Shown here: one piece after another, positions 26,423-34,714 of the stretch
How positions within the stretch are numbered: the first letter of the stretch is position 1
Layout: each line of letters begins with the position of its first letter
The notes under the pieces: model-generated
What the model was told of the DNA's origin: nothing
What the model saw: only the letters and a program-made list of their open reading frames with translations
Database searches by the model: none
NCBI RefSeq assembly: GCF_031846165.1
Contig: NZ_JAVRIE010000003.1
Coordinates: forward strand, 62,001 to 126,000
Reading direction: 5' to 3'
Origin: Glaciecola blandensis
Lineage (GTDB): Bacteria > Pseudomonadota > Gammaproteobacteria > Enterobacterales > Alteromonadaceae
DNA: 64,000 bases
Made by a program: the position numbers and the translations under genes

Positions 26423-28198
26423 TTAACTCAACTGGAGGTCAACAAACTCTTTGTACACTGGACTGCTTTCTAACAGTGATTCATGCGTACCTTGCGCGAT
26501 TAAACGCCCATGCTCTAAAACGATGATATTGTCCGCATTGATGACGGTAGAGAGTCGATGAGCAATAATAATCGTGGTAGTTTGGTTCATTAAGGTATCG
26601 AGCGCTTGCTTCACATATTTTTCGCTACTGGCGTCCAATGCACTAGTGGCTTCATCTAGCAATAAGATAGGGCGTTTAGCCAACACTGCTCGCGCAATCG
26701 CAATGCGTTGTTTTTGTCCACCTGACAGCTTAACCCCTCGTTCGCCGAGCTGAGTATCGTAACCATTTACAAATCCCTCTATGAATTCATGTGCAAAGGC
26801 TAATTTGGCTGCTTCTATAACAGCTTCATCACTGGCATCTGGCGAGGACAAACGAATATTGTCGGCAACTGACATTGCAAAAATAACAGCATCTTGAGGG
26901 ACGAGAGCAAAATGCCGCCTGACAGTATCAACATCAAGCTCCGTTTGCTTTTGTTTCCCCAATAGAATTTCGCCTGAATCTAGGTTGTAAAAACGCATCA
27001 TCAGGTCGAACAGCGTTGATTTACCAGCGCCGCTGTGACCGACAATAGCTAGCTTTTGACCAGTTTTTACATTGAATGATAAGTCATGAATGATTTGTTT
27101 GTCGGGCACAGAAGGATAGCTAAAGTTCACATTGTTCAATGAGAGAATAGGGTCAGCAGCACTTTGTGCCATTTGAGTAGGTTCTTGCAACAAAGCCGAT
27201 GAAGTATCTGTAGCCTTATTCGCTTGTGGAATATCCGCTTGGGTATTCATTAATTCTACAATGCGCTCACTAGCGCCAGCCGCTTTCTGTAAATCGCCAA
27301 TGACTTCACTGATTGTGGCGATTGAGCCGCCAGCTAGCACCGCATAGAAAACGAAAGCAGTAAGTTCACCTGGTGTGACTTTACCGGCAATTACATCCAA
27401 AGCACCTATCCAGCCCACAACAAATATGGAGCTAAGACTAATGAACATGATAAGTGCGATGAGCAATGCCCGATAGTGGATGCGCTTGGCCGCGCTGCGC
27501 ATGATTTGTTCTGCGCTGTTGTCAAAAGCGGCAACGCTTTGGCTTTCATGGTTGTAACTTTGGATGGTATGTATTTCATGTAAATTTTCATCAATCAATG
27601 TGCCCATGGTAGCCACATCATCTTGACTCACTTTGGCAAAGTGTCGCACTTTTTTACCGAGTAATTTGATAGGTAGAAGAATGACGGGAACGGCAATGAA
27701 GACATAAAACGTTAAGGTTGTGCTGGTAATTGCCATCAAAATGATGGCTCCAATGAACATGACTAAGGAGCGCAAGGCCATCGACACGCCGGTTCCCACA
27801 ACTGACTGTAGTAAGGTGGTATCGCTTGTAAAACGGGAAATGACTTCCCCTGTGCGAGCTTCCGCATAAAAGTTTGGAGACAAGGTAACCAAATGCGAGA
27901 ACAAGGCTTTGCGAATGTCAGCACAAACCCTCTCACCAAGCCAAACCATAAGATAAAAGCGGCAATAGGTTGCGACGCTGCCGATAAGAGCGATGCCAAG
28001 CACCAACAACAGGGATTGAAGCAACATGGTTTCATCGCCTGCAACAAAGCCTTGATCAACAACTAAGCGAACGCCCTGGCCCAAAATGAGCCACGCCATT
28101 GCGCCTACGAAAAGAGCGACTAAAGCCAAGGCAACCTTGGTAATGTATGGTCGAAGATGGGAAAACAGCCACTTCAGGATTGATGTACTACTATTCAA
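26423..28198 (-). CDS. ABC exporter, fused membrane and ATPase domains (ABCB/MsbA-like)
   Basis: A 591-residue half-transporter. Residues 1 to about 310 form the six-span membrane domain, and about 340-591 the ATPase domain. Walker A is GHSGAGKST at about residues 390-398, the signature LSGGQKQRIAIARA at about 494-507, and Walker B ILLLDEATSALD follows. Such proteins work as dimers in lipid, polypeptide or drug export; this sequence does not tell which. It lies 21 bases downstream of the choice-of-anchor B gene on the same strand, so they may be cotranscribed. Confidence 0.88.
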   Translation of the reverse strand: MNSSTSILKWLFSHLRPYITKVALALVALFVGAMAWLILGQGVRLVVDQGFVAGDETMLLQSLLLVLGIALIGSVATYCRFYLMVWLGERVCADIRKALFSHLVTLSPNFYAEARTGEVISRFTSDTTLLQSVVGTGVSMALRSLVMFIGAIILMAITSTTLTFYVFIAVPVILLPIKLLGKKVRHFAKVSQDDVATMGTLIDENLHEIHTIQSYNHESQSVAAFDNSAEQIMRSAAKRIHYRALLIALIMFISLSSIFVVGWIGALDVIAGKVTPGELTAFVFYAVLAGGSIATISEVIGDLQKAAGASERIVELMNTQADIPQANKATDTSSALLQEPTQMAQSAADPILSLNNVNFSYPSVPDKQIIHDLSFNVKTGQKLAIVGHSGAGKSTLFDLMMRFYNLDSGEILLGKQKQTELDVDTVRRHFALVPQDAVIFAMSVADNIRLSSPDASDEAVIEAAKLAFAHEFIEGFVNGYDTQLGERGVKLSGGQKQRIAIARAVLAKRPILLLDEATSALDASSEKYVKQALDTLMNQTTTIIIAHRLSTVINADNIIVLEHGRLIAQGTHESLLESSPVYKEFVDLQLS

Positions 28199-28219
28199 TT
28201 GCCAAGACTCAACTTTTCT

Positions 28220-30976
28220 CTATTCTTGTAATGCTAAACGTCTGCTCAGTGCTATTAGCACCAAGGCATTAAATAACCAAAGTGCGCCACCTGAACTGCT
28301 TGGTGGTGTAGCCGGCGGTGGCGACACTACTACTGGAGGCTGCACTGGCTCTGCGGCTTCAACTGATACACTAACAGATGTGCTGGCTTGTAAACCAAAC
28401 TCATCAGTTGCGGTAAACTCAAAGCCTAATGTCGCATCGGCATCAGGTGCAGTAAACGTTGCTGTAAGAGCGTCTGCGTCGCTTAAGGTGACATCTGGAC
28501 CAGAAGTTTGAGCCCAAGCGAAAGTCATTGTTTGGTTTTCTGGGTCGCTCGCCGTTGCAACTAAAGATACCATCGCTCTTGCGTTTACGTTTAAGCTCGC
28601 TTCAGCGTTCACTTCAGGAGCCAAGTTTGAATCATCATCAAGGATGCTGACTAATACACTACCACTACCTTCAATCGTCACGTTTTCGGGGCTTTCTAAA
28701 ATGATAGAAAAAGTTTCAGTTTCTTCACTGTCGCTATCATTCACAATGTTCACGTTAACGCTTTTATCACCTAATTCGCCAACGGCCCATTCGAGACTAG
28801 TGGCTGCTAGGCTTGCGTCTATGCCTGCTTGGGCTGTATCACTTTCGATTGACAAAGAAACGCTCGCCGCTTGGTCTGCCGCCCCAGAGCGAGTCACTGT
28901 GAGTGCAAAGCTACCGTCAGTTTCTTTAACTTCAATATCATCATCAGGGATAATCACTGAGGACAATCGACCGGTAAGGCTGAAAATATCAATTTTAGCG
29001 ATATTCGGGCTTAGAAGCTCTGCATTTGGCGATGGGTTTTCAAGGCGAATGAACATACTTTCCGTACCTTCACCGTTTCCGTCGTCAAGGGCGCTGATGG
29101 TGATTGTTTGGGGGATTGAGTCACCCGCATCCCACGAAATTGTACCTGACTCGATTGCCTCAAAATCATTTGAGCTTGTTGCACCTCTTATGATTTGATA
29201 GTCAACACTAATGGCTTGTGTACCGGAGCGAATCACTGATATCGCTAAATCTTCACCTTCAGTCACTTCATACATGTTGGTAGAGAATTGTAGGTCATCT
29301 TTGCCACTACTTTGTGTTTCATCTTTCAGAACATAAAGGCCGCCTTGAATATCACTGGCCAAAATGATGCCACTCGGTAGATAGGGGTAAACGCCCCAAA
29401 CGCCATTGAATGAAGCATTGGTAATACTTGGGAAGGTATCAAAGTAGCCAATTTCAGTAGGTGATGTTGGATCTGATAAATCGAGTACCGTCACACCTCG
29501 AGTATAGTTCGACATGTAGTATTTATTGCCACGAACAAAGCCATTGTGGTCGACGGCTCTAGTCGGTCCCACCCAAGTTGAAACGAGGGTAGGCGCATTC
29601 AAATCAGAAATATCAAAAATATGAACGGTGGTGTTTAAGCCGTTGCGCTGCTCATCTAGTTCATCATGTAATATTACATACTGGCGATCTTCGCTCCACC
29701 AACCAGAGTGCGTGTACTCTACATTGGGATAGCTTACCGATGACAGCTCAACCGCACCGCCGAGGGCTGAATGATCCCAAAGACGCAAGGTGCCTTCGTT
29801 GAAATCGAGCATGACTGTGCAACCTGCTGCGGTTTTATTGACACAATCTCGGTCCGCTCTTACATCATTAATAAGTAAAGAGGATGCGTCATGTGTATAG
29901 TCGGAGCGATTCGCATTAGAAAGGAAGTAGGTCGGGATCGGTGTTTCAGGTGCACTTATACGATAGCTACGCAGTGAGCCGCCTCGCACATTAGAGCCTA
30001 GAATATGCGCTTGCGGTTCGGCGAGAGAATTCTTGATATTTAGTCCATAATCAACATTTGATATGTAAATATTGTGCGCAGATCGATCGTTGATATCGCG
30101 TGTAACTAAAGCAAGTCCGTCATCAGGATTGCTCAAGTTCATGATAGTCAAGCCCTCAGTAGCACTATCAGCCGTAGCATATGCATAAGCCTCCCATTTA
30201 TTTAGGTCGCGATTGAAGTATTGGTAAACTTTAATATCACGCCAAGTTGTGTCCTGACCTTGGATTGCATTAATAACAAATGGGTTTACAGGATCAGAAA
30301 CATCGACTAATGCGACACCTCTGCGAAGCCCTACTAAGGCATATTCCTTCATTGTATTGAGGTCAACATGGCCCCAAATATCATTTGCTCTCTGGCTCGA
30401 CGTTGGAAACTCATTTACGGGTACATGTGATAAGAGTGACATATTGTTGCATGGGAATGCCCCTGCAGCACCATTCACGCACGGAGTTTCGGCTTGAGAT
30501 TGGTACATTACTTCAACTTGCGCCAAGCTCTTGTCTAACTCAGCATCACTTAAGTCAGTTTTGCCCTTACTATCAACAATGACATTGAAGCCCTTATCAT
30601 GTAGTTGATTAGCATATTCGACCGGAACGCCAACAATGGTCGTCGGGAAGGCATTTGGGTTTTGAACTTGATAATTATCTAAGGTTTGAAAGCCACCGTA
30701 TGCAGGGACGACATCACTGATAAGATAGAAAACATCTGCAAAAGCCTCTAAGTGATATTCACCCTGCGCGACTAATACGGCATCGCCTTTGTTCGCTTGT
30801 TGTGCTGCATAGCCAATGCTTGCACAAGGACGGAAGCGATTCTTACAATCACCTTTGTCGCTACCATTGGCGGCAACAAATCTTGCCTTATCATGGTCCA
30901 TGTGTGCGTTTGCTTGCGTACAAATCCCTATGGTAATTACAAGTAAGATGCGTAAACTATTGAGATACTTTTTCAT
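28220..30976 (-). CDS. choice-of-anchor B family protein with GlyGly-CTERM-like tail
   Basis: A 918-residue exported protein. It has a signal peptide (about residues 1-24), then a Cys-containing segment (about 30-110), then LVIVD-type beta-propeller repeats to about residue 545 (VALVDVSDPVNPF, VTVLDLSDPTSPT). Two Calx-beta-like repeats follow (about 555-650 and 665-770), then a PKD/cadherin-like Ig fold (about 780-870). A Pro/Ser linker leads to GGALWLFNALVLIALSRR at the end, which resembles a rhombosortase-processed GlyGly-CTERM signal. Neighbouring MbnP and MbnH genes are divergent. Role: probably a surface protein of an outer-membrane or secreted complex linked to MbnP/MbnH. Confidence 0.8.
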   Translation of the reverse strand: MKKYLNSLRILLVITIGICTQANAHMDHDKARFVAANGSDKGDCKNRFRPCASIGYAAQQANKGDAVLVAQGEYHLEAFADVFYLISDVVPAYGGFQTLDNYQVQNPNAFPTTIVGVPVEYANQLHDKGFNVIVDSKGKTDLSDAELDKSLAQVEVMYQSQAETPCVNGAAGAFPCNNMSLLSHVPVNEFPTSSQRANDIWGHVDLNTMKEYALVGLRRGVALVDVSDPVNPFVINAIQGQDTTWRDIKVYQYFNRDLNKWEAYAYATADSATEGLTIMNLSNPDDGLALVTRDINDRSAHNIYISNVDYGLNIKNSLAEPQAHILGSNVRGGSLRSYRISAPETPIPTYFLSNANRSDYTHDASSLLINDVRADRDCVNKTAAGCTVMLDFNEGTLRLWDHSALGGAVELSSVSYPNVEYTHSGWWSEDRQYVILHDELDEQRNGLNTTVHIFDISDLNAPTLVSTWVGPTRAVDHNGFVRGNKYYMSNYTRGVTVLDLSDPTSPTEIGYFDTFPSITNASFNGVWGVYPYLPSGIILASDIQGGLYVLKDETQSSGKDDLQFSTNMYEVTEGEDLAISVIRSGTQAISVDYQIIRGATSSNDFEAIESGTISWDAGDSIPQTITISALDDGNGEGTESMFIRLENPSPNAELLSPNIAKIDIFSLTGRLSSVIIPDDDIEVKETDGSFALTVTRSGAADQAASVSLSIESDTAQAGIDASLAATSLEWAVGELGDKSVNVNIVNDSDSEETETFSIILESPENVTIEGSGSVLVSILDDDSNLAPEVNAEASLNVNARAMVSLVATASDPENQTMTFAWAQTSGPDVTLSDADALTATFTAPDADATLGFEFTATDEFGLQASTSVSVSVEAAEPVQPPVVVSPPPATPPSSSGGALWLFNALVLIALSRRLALQE

Positions 30977-31901
30977 GTCGGTTCCGTTTATTGTGTTCTC
31001 AGCGCTACATTCAATTCTATTTTTAACATGCCAGCGATGGCATAAAAAGCGCTATGTCCCTTATGCTGGTGGTACTTCTCGTTCACTGTGGCTTTGTTTT
31101 TTGCTGTTGGGCCTCAGTGCTTGTTCGCCAACTAAAAATGAGCCGACAAACCAATACATCAAATTTGTGCCGAGCTTTGCTGACCAAAGCCTAGCATGTA
31201 ATACGCGCATAAGCATTGACGATAAGCTTTGGTCTATTAATGAGTTGGCATTTTTCATCAGTCAACTGAGGATCACCGATGAACATACGTCCTATCCATT
31301 AACCTTAGTGGATAATGCGTGGCAAAGCCAGAACGTTGCACTGATTCGTCAATCACCCGACTGTGCAGAAAACCGGACAAACCTACAAGTTTCTTTTAGC
31401 GTCGAAGATTCAATTGACTTGTTTTTGGCCAGTAATGAATCGCTAGAGCTTCGCTTTTCTCTTGGCGTACCTTTTGAGATAAATCATCAAAACCCAGTCA
31501 CTCAATCATCACCATTAAATGATTCGTCTATGTTTTGGGCGTGGCGCAATGGGTATAAATTTATTCGCTGGGACATGCAAAATGAAATGAGTGAAGCTTG
31601 GTCTTTTCATTTAGGCAGTGTGGGTTGTGAATCAGCCGCAATGGTTCGTGCGCCTGACCAAGAATGTAAGTTTCCAAACCGGATTGAAGTGAGCCTACCG
31701 CTTAAGCTCAACAGCCTGCAAAATAACGAGGTGGTGATTAATATGGATCTCTCTCTTGTTTTAGGTGACCTCATGCCAAGCCAATCAACGACCTGCATGT
31801 TCTCTAGTATCGACGATCCAAGTTGTCAGAAACTGCTGAACAATAGCGGTAACAATAAGGTGTTTTCTGTAGTGCCGCGTGAAATGACGGAAGGCGAATA
31901 G
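30975..31901 (+). CDS. MbnP family lipoprotein
   Basis: A copper-binding-like MbnP protein, probably a lipoprotein, 308 residues from the ATG at 30975. The lipobox is LLLGLSACS at about residues 40-48, which is unusually far from the start. The family signature region FWAWRNGYKFIRWD, then WSFHLGSVGCES, is clear at about residues 188-222. In the studied MbnP/MbnH pair the di-heme enzyme oxidises a Trp of MbnP to kynurenine; the Trp residues here are candidates. The chosen start overlaps the ATG of the divergent gene, so a GTG at 30993 is an alternative. MbnH follows 3 bases later. Confidence 0.75.
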   Translation: MSVPFIVFSALHSILFLTCQRWHKKRYVPYAGGTSRSLWLCFLLLGLSACSPTKNEPTNQYIKFVPSFADQSLACNTRISIDDKLWSINELAFFISQLRITDEHTSYPLTLVDNAWQSQNVALIRQSPDCAENRTNLQVSFSVEDSIDLFLASNESLELRFSLGVPFEINHQNPVTQSSPLNDSSMFWAWRNGYKFIRWDMQNEMSEAWSFHLGSVGCESAAMVRAPDQECKFPNRIEVSLPLKLNSLQNNEVVINMDLSLVLGDLMPSQSTTCMFSSIDDPSCQKLLNNSGNNKVFSVVPREMTEGE

Positions 31902-31904
31902 ACT

Positions 31905-32984
31905 ATGTTGGGCAAGCGGCGTAAAGGTGCTCTCAAGGTGAGCTTAGTATCCGTAATTCTGATTGGGGTAGGTGCATGTTCACCAAAACCAACACCTTAT
32001 GAATGGCAAATTCCACCGGGTTTTCCGGCACCCAATGTACCCGAAGATAACCCCATGACAGTAGAGAAAGTCACTTTGGGTGAGAAGCTATTCAACGATG
32101 TGCGCTTGTCGGTAAATGAACAGCAATCTTGTGCTTCTTGCCACCTCAAATCATTTGCATTTTCTGACCCTAAAAAAGTATCAATTGGCACAACGGGTGA
32201 AGCACTAGCACGAAACTCAATGGCGCTGGTAAATGTGGCCTATAATGGCAGCTTTACTTGGGCTCACAACGGCTTGGGTTCATTAGAGAAACAAATTTTA
32301 ATTCCCTTGTTCAATGAAGAGCCGATTGAGATGGGGGTGAGTGGTTTTGAAACTGAGATATTGGCGCGTCTTGAGGAGTATGAAGATGAATTTGCCTTGG
32401 CATTTGACAATGCCGAGGTCGATTTTGACAATATTGTGAAAGCCTTGGCTAGCTATGTTCGTAGCTTAACATCCTTCAATTCGGACTTTGACCGTTACGC
32501 TTATTTTAACGACGACAGTGCTCTGTCAGAGTCAGCTATTCGCGGTATGGATTTGTTTTTTTCTGAGAAACTTGAATGCTTTCATTGTCATGGCGGCTTC
32601 AACTTCACTCAGTCTAGTAAACACGCCTTTCAGAAGCTCGATTTAGTTTCTTTTCACAACACGGGTTTATACAACGAAGATGAAAAAGGAAGTTATGCAA
32701 ATGGTGATCAGGGACTAGCCGATATTACGTTTAATGACGCTCATCGTGGAAAGTTCAGAGCGCCAACGCTAAGAAATATTGAGCTCAGTGCCCCCTACAT
32801 GCACGATGGCTCAGTGGCTACGCTTTCTGAGGTCATCGATATATACGCCGCTGGTGGGCGCGGCGATGGCATCAACAATCCACTCAAAAGCCCTTTCGTA
32901 CAGGGCTTTGATATTACAGAAGAAGAAAAACAGGACTTAATCAACTTTTTAACCAGCCTGACTGATGAGTCTTTTGTCGAGTAA
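31905..32984 (+). CDS. MbnH family di-heme enzyme (cytochrome c peroxidase-like)
   Basis: A 359-residue di-heme lipoprotein of the CCP/MauG superfamily. The lipobox is LIGVGACS at about residues 18-25, and the two heme sites are SCASCH and ECFHCHGG, both CxxCH. The conserved ending DGSVATLSEVIDIYAAGGRG is present. MbnH acts on its MbnP partner in the periplasm, converting a Trp into kynurenine. The gene follows mbnP with 3 bases between and ends 4 bases before the repeat that frames the RAYT gene. Maturation of its hemes would depend on the ccm operon downstream. Confidence 0.85.
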   Translation: MLGKRRKGALKVSLVSVILIGVGACSPKPTPYEWQIPPGFPAPNVPEDNPMTVEKVTLGEKLFNDVRLSVNEQQSCASCHLKSFAFSDPKKVSIGTTGEALARNSMALVNVAYNGSFTWAHNGLGSLEKQILIPLFNEEPIEMGVSGFETEILARLEEYEDEFALAFDNAEVDFDNIVKALASYVRSLTSFNSDFDRYAYFNDDSALSESAIRGMDLFFSEKLECFHCHGGFNFTQSSKHAFQKLDLVSFHNTGLYNEDEKGSYANGDQGLADITFNDAHRGKFRAPTLRNIELSAPYMHDGSVATLSEVIDIYAAGGRGDGINNPLKSPFVQGFDITEEEKQDLINFLTSLTDESFVE

Positions 32985-32988
32985 AACC

Positions 32989-33034
32989 AAAAAAGGGGTC
33001 AGAGTTAATTAAAAAAGGGGTCAGAGTTAATTAA
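32989..33034. repeat. left flanking repeats of the RAYT element (2 direct copies)
   Basis: Two tandem copies of AAAAAAGGGGTCAGAGTTAATT, the second followed by AA. The TAA stop codon of the RAYT gene (minus strand) is supplied by the TTAATTAA of the second copy. The copies on the other side (33811-33870) are inverted. Confidence 0.9.
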
Positions 33035-33726
33035 TTTTTCGGCGGCCTGCCAATGCGGGTACTCTTCAATTTCACTCCAGATAAGTTTTGCACGTGAGCT
33101 TTGAATTTCTCGTCTCCCATAACAAGCTCTCTATTGACCGAACTTCGTATTTTCATAGTCATTGCGTCACTTAAGCTGCTCTCAAATAATTTACGATAGG
33201 ATCGCTGTCGAGCTGTTGAATCGCAGCCAAGATTTAAGTAAATATCATGCGGCTGACATAGTTCAGAGTGTCGGCCATGAGCATTAAAATGATAGCTAGA
33301 CCATTTATACTGTGCAGGTGAACTCACCATATTGGCGCGCACTGGGTTCAGTTCGATGTAACGATATACACTCAGCATGTAACTGTCTGAGCAAACAAGC
33401 GAGGCTTTGAATCGCCCCTCCCACAAAGTACCGGTTTGTTGATGATTGTCATTGAAGTAACGCACATATTTTCGCCCTAAAGACTGCATCATTTTGCTGA
33501 CACCATTGTTGTCAGCAAACGGTGTGCAGAGCAGGTGGACGTGATTTGACATAAGTACCCATGCATGGATTGCGACATTGTATTTTGTGCTGTATTCCTT
33601 TAACCAACTGATGTAAGCGACACGGTCAAATTCGCGAGTAAAACAGAGTTGTCGGTTGTTTCCACGTTGAATAATATGCTGGCTGATCCCTTTTAATCCA
33701 AGTCTTCTTGGCCTTGCCATATTCAT
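33031..33726 (-). CDS. REP-associated tyrosine transposase (RAYT, Y1/HUH family)
   Basis: A 231-residue HUH endonuclease of the IS200-related RAYT group. The N terminus RPRRLGLKGISQHIIQRGNN is typical; the HUH motif is HVHLLCTP at about residues 72-79; and the catalytic Tyr lies in GRKYVRYFNDNHQQTGTLWEGRFK at about 98-121. RAYTs process REP-like palindromes and are usually single copy. It is framed by inverted copies of the GGGGTCAGAGTTAATT repeat, and its last codons and stop run into the repeat. It seems intact, so it might mobilise the related non-coding elements at 23529 and 55791. Confidence 0.9.
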   Translation of the reverse strand: MNMARPRRLGLKGISQHIIQRGNNRQLCFTREFDRVAYISWLKEYSTKYNVAIHAWVLMSNHVHLLCTPFADNNGVSKMMQSLGRKYVRYFNDNHQQTGTLWEGRFKASLVCSDSYMLSVYRYIELNPVRANMVSSPAQYKWSSYHFNAHGRHSELCQPHDIYLNLGCDSTARQRSYRKLFESSLSDAMTMKIRSSVNRELVMGDEKFKAHVQNLSGVKLKSTRIGRPPKN

Positions 33727-33810
33727 TCCATTGATTTATTAGCAATACGGGCAATATATCTTATAGAGGGGGCTTTGCAATCCTGTACTTGGGGAAACTG
33801 GACTATTGAA

Positions 33811-33870
33811 TTAACTAACTCTGACCCCTTTTTTAATTAACTCTGACCCCTTTTTTGGACCCCTTTTTTG
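33811..33870. repeat. right flanking repeats of the RAYT element (inverted copies)
   Basis: Two copies of TTAATTAACTCTGACCCC plus a T-run (the first with TTAACTAA) and a partial third, GGACCCCTTTTTTG. They are in inverse orientation to those at 32989-33034, so the whole RAYT unit of about 880 bases has inverted ends. Confidence 0.88.
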
Positions 33871-33872
33871 CT

Positions 33873-34523
33873 TTATTTGAACGTGGTCCAATTGATGTTG
33901 GTCGAGAGTAAAAGTTCTCTTAGTGTCAGTGCGCGGGGGATCGTCTTTCCTTTACTATTCCACATATGGCCACTGCATGCGGCACTTACAATAGCTTTGT
34001 TGGGTTTCACCATTTGAATGACGGTGTGACTTTTGGCTTCCTCTAAACTGCTACCATCTAAATTAAACCAGCCATGTTTATTGGCGTGCAGCTTTTCGGC
34101 AGAAGAGGGGATCATATCGATAGAGTCTAACTCGATGTGTTCATTGCCGTATTCATTCACATAAATGCAGACTACCGCACCGCGAAAATGGTGTTGTGCA
34201 AACCAGTTATGCGCTTTTGCCAACTCATCTTCATTACCAATGAGTTTGGTCGCTGGGCATTTAGCTGCTTGTTTCGACTTCCACGTACCATTATGTACGT
34301 CGACTTCAATGGGGGTGGGTTCGTTAATCAGGAATTCTGCGGCATTTTTTATGTGATAACTAAGACCGCTTAATTTACGTTTTAGGAGCGATGGATCTTT
34401 GATGTTGCTTGAGGCGAGATTGATTAATTCGCGCTCATACAAGGCATTGCATAACTCAGCAACATTGGGATATTGCTCGGCTAAGTTAAAAATGTTGGTT
34501 TGATCGGGTTGCTGTTCGCTCAT
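33873..34523 (-). CDS. hypothetical protein
   Basis: I do not recognise this 216-residue protein. It has no signal peptide or membrane span. Its N-terminal half is helical and rich in Leu, Asn and Lys (YPNVAELCNALYERELINLAS), and the middle is beta-like (GAVVCIYVNEYGNEHIELDSIDM). Cys residues occur at about 29, 89 and 184, without a metal-site spacing. The stop codon lies 2 bases from the repeat framing the RAYT element. It reads like an ordinary cytoplasmic protein; its function is unknown. Confidence 0.6.
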   Translation of the reverse strand: MSEQQPDQTNIFNLAEQYPNVAELCNALYERELINLASSNIKDPSLLKRKLSGLSYHIKNAAEFLINEPTPIEVDVHNGTWKSKQAAKCPATKLIGNEDELAKAHNWFAQHHFRGAVVCIYVNEYGNEHIELDSIDMIPSSAEKLHANKHGWFNLDGSSLEEAKSHTVIQMVKPNKAIVSAACSGHMWNSKGKTIPRALTLRELLLSTNINWTTFK

Positions 34524-34571
34524 CTAATTACATCAAATACTCACAACTTAGCGTTGCATTGGTTAGCTTCA

Positions 34572-34610
34572 TAAAAAACAAAACGGCATCTTAATACATA
34601 AAGATGCCGC
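34572..34610 (-). terminator. rho-independent terminator of eno
   Basis: On the minus strand, CGGCATCTT-TATGTATT-AAGATGCCG followed by TTTTGTTTTTT: a 9-bp perfect stem with an 8-base loop, about 105 bases past the eno stop codon. Confidence 0.82.
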
Positions 34611-34714
34611 TTTCATTATTCTTTCGTCAATGTTTCACTGATCTTACAAGATTTTCCAACAAAACTGGTTAAAAATAGTCTTTTAGCCAGGTGGAAAACT
34701 CGGCAAGTGTGAAA

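Noticed and set aside
28644..29198. 184-codon plus-strand frame inside the choice-of-anchor B gene
   Set aside because: Antisense shadow of a repeat-rich coding region; no ribosome site, no recognisable protein features.
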